Positions 47,712-60,840 of a stretch of 64,000 nt of DNA are shown one piece after another. This DNA comes from Thuidium tamariscinum (Eukaryota > Streptophyta > Bryopsida > Hypnales > Thuidiaceae), in the NCBI GenBank assembly GCA_947034885.2, contig OX344752.2, positions 1,116,001 to 1,180,000 of the forward strand, in the 5' to 3' direction. Both the position numbers and the translations under genes were made by a program. Position 1 is the stretch's first letter. Each line of letters opens with the position of its first letter. A model generated the notes under the pieces. That model was not told where the DNA came from, searched no databases, and was given only the letters and a program-made list of their open reading frames with translations.

Positions 47712-48423
47712 ATTTTGACAGCGTTTTGCTTTTGAGCGCGATAGTCCAACCAGCGAGAATTGTAGGATATAGTCAGCGATTTTATTTTCTTGTTGTGGTG
47801 TGCTTGTAAGGCACATTGCGCTTGGGTGTCGAGCTGAGCAGAGCAGTGTCGGAGTGGAGTCGATAGTTGGATCTTGCGGCTTCGTCCTCCTTGTTTGGAT
47901 ACTATCTTTTTTCTTATGAATGTTGGTTCTCCCAGTCCTGGTTCATGGCGTAAGTTTCTTGGTTGATGTTTTCCTGGACCCAGTCTGGTGTTGAACTTTC
48001 CTTTTGAATGTTAAATTTGTCCTTTTCTCATTTGTTGGTAGATTCGTGTTTGTTTTGATTATGTTCATTCTCGCCGTCAATTTGGTGCCTCGTGAAATAG
48101 GGTTCAGGGGATTTTCGACCTTTTCATGCTTTTTTTAATTTGAGATACTACAGTCCTATTTGTGCCACATGTGACTAAAAATTTTGCATTCCCTTGTAAT
48201 GACTGGATTTAGTTATTAAGGTAGAAGTACCTCTAAGTGATCATGTAAGTTAAGCTTTTTTGAAGCAGATGGTGGGGAGGAAGAGCTGCTCAAATTTTAT
48301 CGTACGAAGGAAGATTCGAAGTTCTGGGATTTTGAGGTTTTTAGAATTTTGTCTTCTAAATTGGAATTCCTGTGAATTTTCGGAGCTAAGAAGTACTCTT
48401 AACTAATAACCAAATTTGCAGAA
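47712..48423. other. eIF3a 3' UTR and flank
   Basis: Gene-like composition continues to about 48070, which probably covers the 3' UTR. After that the sequence becomes AT-rich. No polyadenylation signal could be assigned. Confidence 0.45.
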
Positions 48424-49095
48424 TCTTCAAATTTCAATCATTCAAAGAACTACTTTCCCACTCACAACTTGAGACATGTGTTGTAACCCTATTAGTCCCA
48501 TCCTTCACAAGTGCAAGAAATTTGTAGTCTTTGAATTCGAATCATTCAAAGAACTACTTTCCCACTCACAACTTGAGATCATGGGTTGTATCCCTATTAG
48601 TCCTATCCTTGACAAGTATTGAAAAAAGCATTCCAAGCTTGAGTTCTACCTTACAGCTAGAAACTACACATCTTATAGGTTGAGTATGGGGGTAGTTAGC
48701 AATTGGTATTTTTATCTTAATGAGTGTTGTTTGCATTTTACTAACAAATTTCCCCTTACTAACAAATTTTTCTTAACATTTAGTCATATAGTTGAACCAC
48801 CTATAGTCCACAACTTAAGCAATTTCATGCATGTTCAAGAGCTATATATCGCAATATAAATTTCCATTCATCTAAAAAGATTGAAATCATAGGGATTGCT
48901 AATTTTCATAATTTTTTTCCAAGAATTCTAATAACCATGAAGTTTGGAAGATAAAAGTTGGTCTAAAGTCTAAACCCATTTCCAATGTACATATAAAGTC
49001 TTCCAATTCCGATCATTCAAATTAAGAATTACTTTTCCACTCACTATTTTGGAATATATATGTGACATGAACTTATTAGTCCCAATCTTGAAAAG
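48424..49095. repeat. Direct repeats of about 95 bp, three copies
   Basis: The copies lie at about 48424-48517, 48528-48620 and 49000-49095. The first two are almost adjacent and share CATTCAAAGAACTACTTTCC and a TGTAACCCTATTAGTCCCAT-like stretch. The third is more diverged. No terminal repeats or coding content were seen, so a local duplication is likely. Confidence 0.75.
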
Positions 49096-52000
49096 GAATA
49101 AACTGAAACACATTCCAAGCTTTGGTTGAAATTTGTTCTAGCCTGGGTTGGAAATGGTTGCAATTATAGGTTGGGTCAATAGGTCCCTAGTTGGGAATGG
49201 GTGGTTCTATCCAATTTTGCAGTTTCACGATTGATATTCAATGGTACTAGCTAGATGATAATCAAGTGATCAAGTTCTAGTGATTGAAATTTGGAAATTG
49301 AAGTGAGCAAGTGATCATGTCTTAGTGATTGAAATGATCAAGTAATTGATGTGTTCTTAATAGATCTTGGAGCTTGTTATTCTAATCCAAACTCTAGTGT
49401 TTCACTTGATGTGGATTGGGCAAACATGTCACTCTAATTCTTGAACTTGGAAGGCGTCATGGCATTCTTGAATTTCTAAAAGAAATAACTATAACCATGT
49501 CTTGTAATACCTATATAACCAAGTACTTCAAGAACTACTTTGGGACCTACAATGTCTTTCTAAATTTTGTTGAAATAATAATTGACATACTTTTTTCCAA
49601 TAAAGTCCATAGAGGTTGCATCTAGATTGGATTTTATTTCAATTGTGGATACAAAACTTTGTAACATGTGTCCAAATTGCACCTATGGATTCTTGTCTCC
49701 ATATAGGTGCCTTGTTGACCAATATTTGTATTGTTTTTATAGAACTTCTTTGTAGTCTTGGATTCAAGAATAATTTGTAAAAGTCTCTTCCAAGCTTTAG
49801 CATAGCCTTTAGTTTGAGAAAGATTGCACAATGATCTCTTCATTCTCTAACCTTTTTAAACTTTATAGTACCCAAGTGGAGTTTTCTTTAGCCTTTCAAA
49901 TTTTTGCAATATACATTTCAAGTAGTTCTTTAGTCTTTGAAAGCTTACTTCTCCATACTTTGATGGGTTTTTTGTGCAAATCCATCAATGCATGTTTTTC
50001 AATAGCATGAGATATAATCTCTAACTACCTTGTCAATTGAAGGCCTTGCATTGTAGCTTTATCACTAGATACTTTCATAGATTCAATACACAATTTCTCA
50101 TCAAGTAACCATCACTTCCTTTGAAATATTTGAATTTCATTTTGAATTTTTGGTATAAATTGCATCTACAATTGCATTTCTTTGAACTCTCTTTAAAGTT
50201 GTAACATTTGCTTTGTGAAAGTACCAATCCTAATAATATACTAACTATTAATAATTTCAAAGGATTGTGATTGAAGGTTATTAATGTATCCCTTCAAACC
50301 ATCTTCTCCATTGTTAGTAAATTTCAATGAACCTTTAGGTAGTTGACCTTTGGTTATTTTCCTATGTAAGGGTCTCCTAGTTAAATAGACCTAACTATAG
50401 ACCATAAATCAAATGTGACTTTGGCCCTTTTGTTTCTTTAGAAAAATTGAACATGAAACTTGCTTGTCAATGCTCTTCCCTCTCTTAATTAATGGCACAT
50501 ATTTTGGATATATTGACATGTACTTTATACATATGTTGATTTGCTATGTTTGAAATCAACAATTTGCTCAAATACAATAGTTTTTGTTTGATTAGGTGAA
50601 TCAACTTTTATATTGTCTTCTAAATCTAATTTAGAATGTGACCTACTTACTTATTATCGTATTTTGACAAGTAGAGAGCATTGAGAACTTGAAACAAACT
50701 TGGAACAAAACTTGGAACTTCAATCAAATCTTTGAAGTTGAATGCCTTTACAAGTGTATATCCTAAGGGAAAAGTGAAAGATAACTAAGAATCACAAAGT
50801 CATCTTAAAACTCCAAATACAATTTCCTTCACAACAACCAACTATGTTCAGGAGCATTATCTATACAATAAACCCTAACCTAGCTAATGTAGCATCAATA
50901 CATTCAATTGCACATCAAGAAATCAAACATATGAGTAGGTAGTAAAGTCAAGTAACAAAGCTCTCCTTTGATTAGACAATCAAACAATCTCAATTTCTTT
51001 GACTTCTAATGTTGATCATCAAACTTCTTAGAAGACACTTTACTTGATGTTTTTAGACTTCCTAACACTATCATGTTGGTGCATGCCACTATCATTCCAA
51101 ATAAGCCTTTTATCTCCTATACTACTATTTGTATATTGAGTATATACCTATCATTCTTTATTTTGCCCCCCTATGCCATTTGATGAAGGTACCCAATATC
51201 ATTGAATGTATTGCAAATAAAGATTCAAAAGAAAAATATTGTACATGCTTGATGAGCTAAAGCCGCTTTTGCACCACATTTAGGAATAAAATGCACTAAT
51301 AAATTATAGCCTATTATCATATACCAAACTTTATACTCAAATGAGAGTGAAATGAAAATGGCTAGATCCATCTTTAATTCTCTATGATTTGAAAAATGAA
51401 CTCAAAGTTTATGGATGAAACAAATGCTTACAATAACAAAGAATTAGATATCCACAAGCTATTTGTTCTCACCCTTGATTGACATAGTTGAAGTAACAAA
51501 AATGATTGGGCCACAACATGAAAACCAATCAACTTGGAACTTTGTGAATATGATAGTTATTAATTTTAAATACAACCTAGGATGAGACATGGAAATCAAT
51601 CAAGACATGACAAAATTATTTTGCTCATATTTTTCCTTATTTGGATTTTATTTGTGTGGGATTTATTTATTTAAAATATTGTTGTTTGAATGTCAACCTT
51701 CAATAGCACCTCAATGCTTCAAAGTATATGATCTAATTATGATCCCAAAAGGAAGAACATATTATTAGAATTTGGTGCCTTCAAAAATTGAAGTTCTTGT
51801 AAAAACTTTTGTAACAAAGTTGATCATCCTACATGTTCAAAATCTTACATTGCAAATTGCAAGTTCATTGTCATGTAAAATTGATCAACATTGGTGCCAC
51901 CTATGTCAAATGTTCACTTGTTGGTTGCACTATCATGAAATTGTAGTTCAAGAACCTTTTATGTCATCAATCAAAAGCTAGAAGGGCAAGCATCATTGAA

Positions 52001-54276
52001 GATCTAAAGGCAATCATTGCAAATTTTTGAGGTCATAATTGATAGTAGTAGCTCAATGGTGTTTTCAAAGCCTAACTTCTCTATTTGAAACCAATACCTT
52101 ACAAGGTTCACTTTCTTCTAAATGGTCCCTGATATCTCTATAGTCTACAAGTGCCAAAGCAATGTGGTCAAATTAGACAATTCTAAGTAAGACTTTGTAA
52201 TGTATTCCATCAGTTATTGTAGCAATTACATTGCCAACCTTAAAAACTATAAGTGATTGGTGAAGAAAACATTCCAAACAAATTAATTGGCTAAAATTAG
52301 AGTCAAGTAAACTAAGCTAAACAAAATTGAACAATTATGGTCATCCAAATGCAAGAATACAAGAAACACAAAGTTGATGTTCAATCACCGATTATAAGCG
52401 GAAGATTTATATTTATTCAAATCATATACAAGCAATTTCATGAACAATTGAACATTCATCCTTCATCAACATAGTTATATGGATAATTTCTTTTTAACTT
52501 TATATTGGACTTTGTAATTTAATTGAAATCTTCTTTTAATAATAGATATATCCCCCTATTATCATAGGAAACTCATATCATATTTGATGGCTACCTTCAA
52601 TGTCTCTTAAAGAGTAGATATGTGGCTTTTTGTAGTAATCTCTAGGATTTCTTAGTACCTCTTAGAGACTCTTGGTTTCCTTTAAGGAAACCTCAAGATG
52701 TAGTGATAGCATATATTAATTAAAGGCACAAGATGGAGAAACCTCAATCTTGCTTAAACAAGTCATGATGCATTATTGTTAAGTTTTGTATTAAATTCTT
52801 TAAAAAAAAAGACTTTGAGTACTTTCTTTTCATATCTTTTTGTCATCTTGGATGGTCGAGAGTTTTGATCATGTTGCTATAAATACTTGACTTATAATTT
52901 TCATCTTCTTGGAATTATTGGAAAGTTGTGGGATTTTTGGAAAGTTGATAGGAATTGTATATGTACAATTTTTAATCTTCTTAAAGAGTCTTGGGATGTG
53001 TTGATTGATAGGTAGTGCTCACTTTTGTTATGGTGTTACATTGCATAATTGTGCTCTTCATAGGTGCTTCTAATGATGGAACAAGCCAAATAACACTTCA
53101 CTTGCAAATTGCAAATCAAGCTACAAGTTTGTGTGATTAGCATTCCAAAGCAAGATGTAAGGAGCATTTCCATAAGAGAAATATAAATTTAGAATTGATA
53201 ATGGCAAAATTAAAGGTCAATTTTGTTGAATTGGCAATTTTCCACAAGCCAAAATAGCAACATCTATCTTCACAATGGTTAGATCTTAAGCCACAAAATA
53301 GGAATAGTATAGATTTTAGGTTTAGACTACACAATGTGAAGTCTGCCAAAAGAGTAGAATATTGCCAATTTAACAAAATTGACATGAAAAGCAAAAGACT
53401 TCAAAGTGGAAATTGCAAGATTGTTCAATTTCAAGGCATGTAGGAAGCCTATCTTAGCTTATATGTTGTAACAAAAAGATAGTAGGGGCTTACCAATCAC
53501 TAGCAATGAAAGAATTTTTTGCAAAAATTTATATTCAAAAACTTTTTTCTTTAGAAATTTTATTGCCACCCACTTTTGTCAATAGCCATTTGGAAAAATT
53601 TGTGAAGAATAAACCCCTTTGATTTGTACTATTACAACTCTAGATATTCACAAGGCTTGAAAAATACACAGCCTTGATTTTAAAAAAAATATGGTTTATG
53701 AAGATATTTATGTGACTCAACCTCTCAACTTTATGAGTATTGGTCACCTAGAGGATTACATCTGCATCTTCTATAGATTCCTAGGCTCTTTCAAAGCTTA
53801 GTACAATGACATCAAGATAAAACTTTAACACCTTGAATTGACTTAAAGCAAGGCAAATGACAACCTATATATTAGTTTACAAACAATGTCTACACCATTC
53901 TTTTCCTATACATTGACAATTTTGCAATTCTTTTACTTCATCCTTCAAAAATGACAAATCAAAGGTACTCAAATTTCTTAAAGAGTGTACAAAATTTCTT
54001 AAGTTAACATTCTATTCAACACTATTCTAGTAACTAGAAGCATCAATTTCTTGAAACACTTAGCAAAAGTACCTCTATCCACTATTTCCACCCCAACATT
54101 GATTATGATGCTCTCCTCTAAATTGAAATTGGCAATACAGTTCTATAACCAACCACTACTTTTATAGCTATTGACAAAGCATAGTCTTCAATTTTGTGAC
54201 ATTGTCATATGTCTCTTGAGTGATCATTTTGCAAGTCCTTAGCCACTATTCACAGTTTGTTTAAGACTATGTATAT
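49096..54276. other. AT-rich intergenic DNA, no gene seen
   Basis: No protein family or RNA gene was recognised over about 5 kb on either strand. Open frames at 49416-49625, 49634-49843, 51772-51981 and 53137-53394 have no recognisable content. Old transposon remains are possible but cannot be bounded by eye. Confidence 0.5.
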
Positions 54277-54831
54277 GGGGCATTGCAAGATGATCACTTG
54301 ATTTTGTCCCCCTTAGTCTTAGACATGTGATTTTCTGTTCATAACTTTTGCATCATATGTCTATTTTTACTTAGTTTAATATTTTTAAATTTCTCCCAAT
54401 TAAAATTTCTACCTTGGCCATTTGGAGGTTTTTATTAATGTTACCAATTCAAAAATGCAAATTTGAAGGTCACAATTAGAATACAAAGACTTCTACTACA
54501 ATTTCACAAGCCTTCAAAGAGATTTTAAAAAACAAACAAATATTCCACCTTCATAGTGCACTACCTTCATTCATGTGTGGAAAACATATTTTTTTTCTCA
54601 AAGAAGCACCTTTAATTTAGAAAAAATGACTTTTTTAAAAATCAAATAATTCTAAAGTATCTACTTTCTTGCATTTTTTCATTTCACTTTTTTTGCATGT
54701 AAATTTTAGAAATAGAATTTTCCAAGTTTGAATTTTTATATATATACTATTTTGAGTCCTTTACAAATTATCCATATTTAATTTCATTTAAAAGAATTTC
54801 ATTCCTAAAGTCACAATACTGCAATCTCACC
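54277..54831. mobile_element. Non-autonomous TIR DNA transposon, family A, degraded copy 5
   Basis: The left end GGGGCATTGCAAGATGATCACT, then TTTTGTCCCCCTTAG and TTCATAACTTTTGCATCAT, follow the order of the copy at 2929-3654. So do GGCCATTTGGAGGTTTTTA and CCATATTTAATTTCA further on. The right terminus is worn, and several deletions shorten it to about 555 bp. The boundaries are approximate. Confidence 0.6.
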
Positions 54832-57800
54832 TTTTAAAGGATATACAACAAATTAGGATCAACTTCCATTCCCCTAGCAAAATCTTTGTAGCTACTTACA
54901 CAATAGAAAGACAAAACTAAAGTTCTTCACTAAAAGAAACTTGCATTTTTTGTTATAGGCCCACAACATAGTAGAAAATTATTTTTAGATGTTGGTCATA
55001 CCCACTTAGATATTAAAAAAAAACATGGCATAAAAGAGAAGCCCCAAAATATAGAAAATCACAAAAACCATGTCCAAATTGAAGAAGATTTAGAAGGACG
55101 TTAAAAATGCATGGTCTTCTAAGGTCATTGGCAATTGCCATGTGGTTGCCTCCTTGTTTCTACATCAACACAAATGGGCTAGGTAGTGCCATGTCATTAA
55201 ATTTTTTATCGAAGTTTAAGTTGATGTCAAATATGATGTGATAGTCATGTAGTAGAGGGAAATTCATCATGTGTCTCATGTATTGTGCCTTGGATCTTGT
55301 CTATTTAGATGTTTGTTGTAAAATGCACATGTTTTTTTGGACATCAACCAAACGACATGAGGCAAATTGACTTCATTCTTTAGAACATTATATAACATCC
55401 ACCATATTTTGTGTCATGTTTGTTGAGATATGAAAACATGACAAAAGTGACATCTTCTAGGATGTGTATAAATAATGTGCAAGTCTCAATTTTTTGAGAC
55501 ATTTAATTAGACCTTTGGATGTTTTTTGAGATGTAAGCTTCAACATTCTAACATTTTGTGACATTGACATTGACTTAAATGTATTATGTATACCATACAC
55601 AATATATTATAGTAAGACAATGATTTTCAGAGACTTCATTCCTATCTACAAACTAAAGCTCCTCACAACTTTCATCTCATTAATGACAATGGAATGATTC
55701 AAAGTTTCTCATGTACATATAATTTTAAAGAATCAATTTTATTTTTTATTTTTTCAAAAAGTGATTTTTAAAGAAATTTTTTAAGCTACCAATGATGCTA
55801 AAAGATCAAAGAAAATCACATATCATGCAATAAATTTTTTAACTATGTAGTCAAAAGTTATGAAAATTGTTAAGCCTTAATTCTACTCTTTAGGCACATG
55901 TTGTGTGAAAATTTCAAAGAAAATAATAAAAACTCCATTTGTAGTGAGTTGCTGAAAATTGCTATGTTGCCTAAAAATGCACTTTGGTCCTTTAGGGGTT
56001 AAAATTCTCAAACTTTGGTGTTGATTTGACATGTCATGTCATCTTCATTAAATATTGTATTACTCAAATGCCACATCAAGTTGCTACATTCTTTGTTTTT
56101 GTTGCAAAAGTGTACTATATGGTTGCCTTTCTTCCATTTTTTTCACATCTAGTTAATCTTTTGCCTCACACCCCAATGACTTCTAGATGTTTAGTGGTAG
56201 TAAAATTGTAAACCTCTCCTAACATGGCACTTTCATGTTTTCTAAAACATCTCCAAAAACAAGACTAGATTTTACATGGCAACATAGTTGTCATTTCAAG
56301 CATCAAGTTGTTTTGCTAGAATTGTTGTGGACATCCACATTGTTTCTACAATGTCCACTACAATTCTACTACCCTACCTACTATTTGAGAGATTATGATG
56401 TCCTTTCCAAAAAAACATGTTGTGGTTTTTTCTGCCATCACAAAAACATTAGTTTCTTCTAGAATTAGTTGCTCACTTAATAAATTTATAACAAGAGTAT
56501 ATGTTGAAAATTCTATATTCTTCCTCACTTGAATAATAGGATTTAATTACTACCAAATTTTATCAGTCTTATTACATTTAGGCTCTATATTGGGCATCTT
56601 CTAAGGGGTTATAACTCTATCAAGGAATTTTTGGTTAATGGATTCCTTGAGTTCTTGCCTTAAGCATGTACTTATTCTAACTACTCTAAATTTTTCATCA
56701 TTCAATGTGAGAGCTTTCACATTCAAGCATTGAGTGTCTAGTGTTGCCTTTATTCAATTGTATCATATTTATCAACATCCTAGTTTTTCTCATGATTTTC
56801 TAATACTACTAATAGTATTTCTTTTAGATTTTGATGATTTTTTGGTATTTTATACTTTTGGATGAGATCATAATAATGCAGTGTGTAGAAATTTTTCACT
56901 AAGTGGAGTTGAAGTAATGATTTGTTGGTGTTTTAGTTCTCAACCCATAGATTATAGTAAAAGATGGAAATCATAATTCATTTTTCTATTTTCAACTTGT
57001 GGGAGACTAATAAATTAAAAGATTATTAGAAGTGGATTAGTGAGCCTATTGGTAATTGTTGGTACCTTCTTCAAATGGACTTTGGAATTTGGTATATTTC
57101 CAATTTTAGACCAAAATTCTCTACTTCCCTTCAACTTTATTTATCTTCTAAGATAAGTGTATTTATTTTCAAAATATTTAAGTATAATTCACAAATGACA
57201 AAGTTTATGATCGAAAGAAGTCAAGTTTCAATGCTCTTAGCATTTTGAAACAAAAAGCAATGGTATAGGATCCAAATTTTTATAGGAATAGAAGAATTAA
57301 TTGTAGAATTTTAAAGATTGGATCCTTTGAACTCACAAGTTGTAAGTTTTTCTTTTATTATCCATAATAAATGATGAAGGTGCAAAGTGATGGGTAATGA
57401 AATTGAAATTTCATTACACAAATTTTTATTGGCTTTTTTTCCACAAAAACATCATCAATTGGTAGTGGCGGAGAACTTTATGATGGAAAGCTATCTAGCA
57501 ATGGAATTATTCCATGCCATCAACTCATGCATTTTAGTATGCAAAGAGTAGCCATATAGTTAGGTAGGATTGTAATACAATAATGGTTTATATCCAACAA
57601 GATTTTTTGTAATAGACCATAGACTCTGAGAAATATAATGATTGTGACTTCTAAAATATGCCAATGCAGCTATTCTATGCAGTACCCCTTATATTCCTTA
57701 AAAGTTCAATATTTGCCCTTAATTGTGCATTAATAAAAAAACACAAAAAATATTATATTCAAAGGAGGGACCAAAATTCTCTCCTATCTAATTGAATTCT

Positions 57801-59480
57801 TGTTTGGCACTCAAAGCATCATTAAAAACTAGTCACTTACGGCTTTGAGTCATTTGTTATCTCTTTGATTTTTAATAATTTAGGCATATCTAGCTTATCC
57901 ATTTGTCTATGCAAATGAATGAAATTTAATTTTCATCCTTATTTCTTTTGGGAATGTATTTGGTGAGTACTAATGAGTGCTTTGCAATATTTAGAACTAT
58001 ACTCTTAGTGTTTCTTACAATCATCCTTGCCAATGCCAAATCTTTGAACCTTTTCTAGATGTTCTTTGATGATAAGATTTTGTGAAGCACAATGGTAATC
58101 CAATGGGTCAAATCCTCCTTTTGAATAGCCTTATTTCAATTTTGAAATATCCATAAATCTTTGTAATTAAGGAACATGCACTTCAAGGGTTGAAAGATGG
58201 TTACATACAATGGTTGAAGCCAATGTGAAGTATGAGATATCAACATTACTACAATCAAACCATTTTCATTTGTAGACAACAAGTGCAACAAGAAAATTGT
58301 GCCCATCCAATATCAAGACAAATTGATTTGTAGAAGAGATTCCACCTCAACTCTCCAATGATTTCACAAAATGAGAATTCCATAATGAGTCCCCTCTTCT
58401 TCATCAAGGCCTTCAACTACATTGCTATAGTTGTGCTAAGTATGCATCTTGTAATATAATCTCTTCTCATAAGTGTTTTTTTACGGAAAATTACTTGAAA
58501 TGCATGATGAACCACATTCTGCATTAACACATGATAAAGCACTCAACCATTTTCGTTGATCAAGAATGATTGATTGAAATATTGAATGCACCAAACTTGG
58601 CAAACAATAAAGCACTTTGCCCTTGCCTTTCTACTAGCTTATGCCTCCAATTCATTATTACAATTCAAAATGTGATTGGGGACATAAATATGTTCACTAT
58701 GTAGAGTTTTGACATTGTTGTAAGAGGTGGCCACATTCTCTAGATACAAACTTTAAGTCCTATTCAACTCCAAGCTTTGAGTGGTCCTCTCAAAGCCAAA
58801 TTGAAGTGCTTTCAACAAAACTAGCATAGCCAACTAGTCTTGCCTAGAATATCAAGAGTTAAGAGTGATTAGGATGATACTAGACTATGGCTACAACCTT
58901 CAATCTTGCTTAGCCCACAATCCAATACCATTCCAAATCCTCAACATTTTCACATTATATTCCTTCAATTCATACTCTTTTAATTGAGGACCCCATGCCT
59001 ATCCCATCTTCTCCCAATAGTTCACTCATACAAATACAACCATGCAGAGAAATGTGAGGATATATACTAAAGCACCTAAAGATAGATTTCAAGCTATCTG
59101 ACCTACACACCAACAATACTAGTTTGTTTTTTGGCAATTTGTTGTCAATTTGCATCAAAGTAATGGGCCCTCTACCAAGCCCTTCTAACATAAATAGTAA
59201 AATCTTGGATGAAATTGCCAAACAATTTCAAATTAAAAAAAATATCAGATGAAGTTATGAGATTATGGATAAGTAATATGTGCTAATGTGATATTTTTTT
59301 ATCCAATATGTGGATGAATGTTGAAATTTTTTATCCAATTGCACTTTCCCAACTATTGCCCCAAAATCTCATACTAAGGTAGGCAAACCCAATACCAACA
59401 ACTAACCTAATACCACTCAAATGTAGATCTAGCATTGATTCTAGAGTGAAAATCTAGAATAGTAGTACATGCCTTAACTT
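54832..59480. other. AT-rich intergenic DNA with worn transposon pieces
   Basis: About 55100-55215 contains a family B-like inner stretch (GCAATTGCCATGTGG, TAGTGCCATGTCATTAAA) without termini. About 55290-55560 is rich in GACAT motifs like the subterminal parts of the CACTA element at 5873-11055. No ends could be paired. The open frames at 56026-56462 and 58970-59221 have no recognised content, and no host gene was recognised. Confidence 0.45.
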
Positions 59481-60360
59481 CTTTCACGGGAACATTTCAT
59501 CGACATATTGGATAAAAAATTTCAACATTAGAACATTGAGAAATTGAAAGTCTCACAAAGATTGGTAGCAGGTGACGTCGACGAATCAATACTTCAATAG
59601 CAGGCGACTGTGAGGTGCCCAGTACGTGTTGCACCGAATGTCCATCCAACTGTAGCCAGGGCTCCGTTTCAGAGTCTGAGATTTCACCAACGTACATGCA
59701 ACCGCAATACTGCGGGCAAGAGAAGAGATCAGTGCCTGCAATTCGCCTATAAAGCGAGCGAGTCCGTAGAAGCCTTCCGTTTCCATTCGCAATTGGTGGT
59801 GGATGTATTGTGGCCGCCGCTCCAAATTTCTTGTTCTCGGAGTTGGTGTCAATGCCCGTGCGGATCGTGCAGTAGAAACGACTGCGCACTGCACATTCAA
59901 GCTAAGTCCACGGGAACATTGAGGAATTGAAAGTCTCACAAAGATGTCTATCGAGCAAGAAAGCAAGACCAACTCCTGCAAAGAGACCAAACCTTATTCC
60001 AACGTGCATGCAAGCTGTTGGGGAGATGGCATCGATGTTCGTGGTTGTCTCATTAAGAGTCTTATTCATGTGAAGTTTACAGATATTTCATGACCTCAAG
60101 CTAGTTGCAAGATGTTCATTTTTGACCTGTGAAGAACCGCATTTTGGCTGCTACAAAGACTGCAATCGCGAGCTCACTCAAGTTTCCAACCTAGACCCTC
60201 ATAGAACCCAATCGCAAACACTGCACTCACTGTCACAGTGGGTGTGTCGAGTAAATGCTTTCTTTGAAACCCTAAATCCACCCTACCTTTAGTCCTTTAC
60301 CCGATATTCGTGCTGCGACGCCGCATTTCCAGCACCAAACCACCCCAAGCATGACCAGGG
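59481..60360. other. GC-rich island with a flanking direct repeat, nature unknown
   Basis: Composition rises to gene-like levels, with overlapping open frames on both strands (59497-59889 -, 59586-59990 -, 59610-59930 +), none of a family I recognise. GAATTGAAAGTCTCACAAAGAT occurs at about 59922-59945 and, as GAAATTGAAAGTCTCACAAAGATT, at 59539-59562. Each copy is preceded at a different distance by CACGGGAACATT. The bracketed 0.4 kb could be a duplicated or captured gene fragment. A stretch CTTTGAAACCCTAAATCC near 60260 resembles plant 5' regions. Confidence 0.4.
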
Positions 60361-60840
60361 TTCCTTTACCTGTCATTTGCTTACTTGCAATAACTCGTGA
60401 TTATGATTGTCCATACTTCAGTGAATGATATTTTGTCCATTTGAAGACAATTCAAAGATACACCTGTATGACACTTTAAGGTTTCTTCAAGTCTTTGACG
60501 TTGAAAATTCGCCAAAATCAAAATCATTCTACTTTGCGTCTTAATCGAAGTGACGAAATTTTGATGAGATGCCTCTACGACAAGCAGCAGGTAAAAATAC
60601 ACCCAGACCCTGATCGAATGAGACTATCATGTGCTATATTTGGTCATTTGCAGCAGAGTTGTCGCACATGCTCCTACAAGACCAAAGTACACACTTGACC
60701 CATGAGACTTTGAAAGACATCTAGACAAAGTCAACATGGGTATTATATTCAAAACAATTGCATAAAAACTGCATTCAAAACAATTGCATTTACATGAATA
60801 CAACTAAAAAATGTACAGAAAAAAGCTGCAGATGAGAGCG
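60361..60840 (-). other. Presumed 3' UTR and flank of SKI3
   Basis: This lies directly downstream of the SKI3 stop codon on the minus strand and gradually becomes AT-rich. Short open frames on both strands (60381-60602 -, 60495-60698 +) show no family resemblance. The 3' end of the transcript cannot be fixed. Confidence 0.4.

Noticed and set aside
56570-56760. Possible Ty3/gypsy fragment on the minus strand
   Set aside because: On closer reading no protein motif could be supported.
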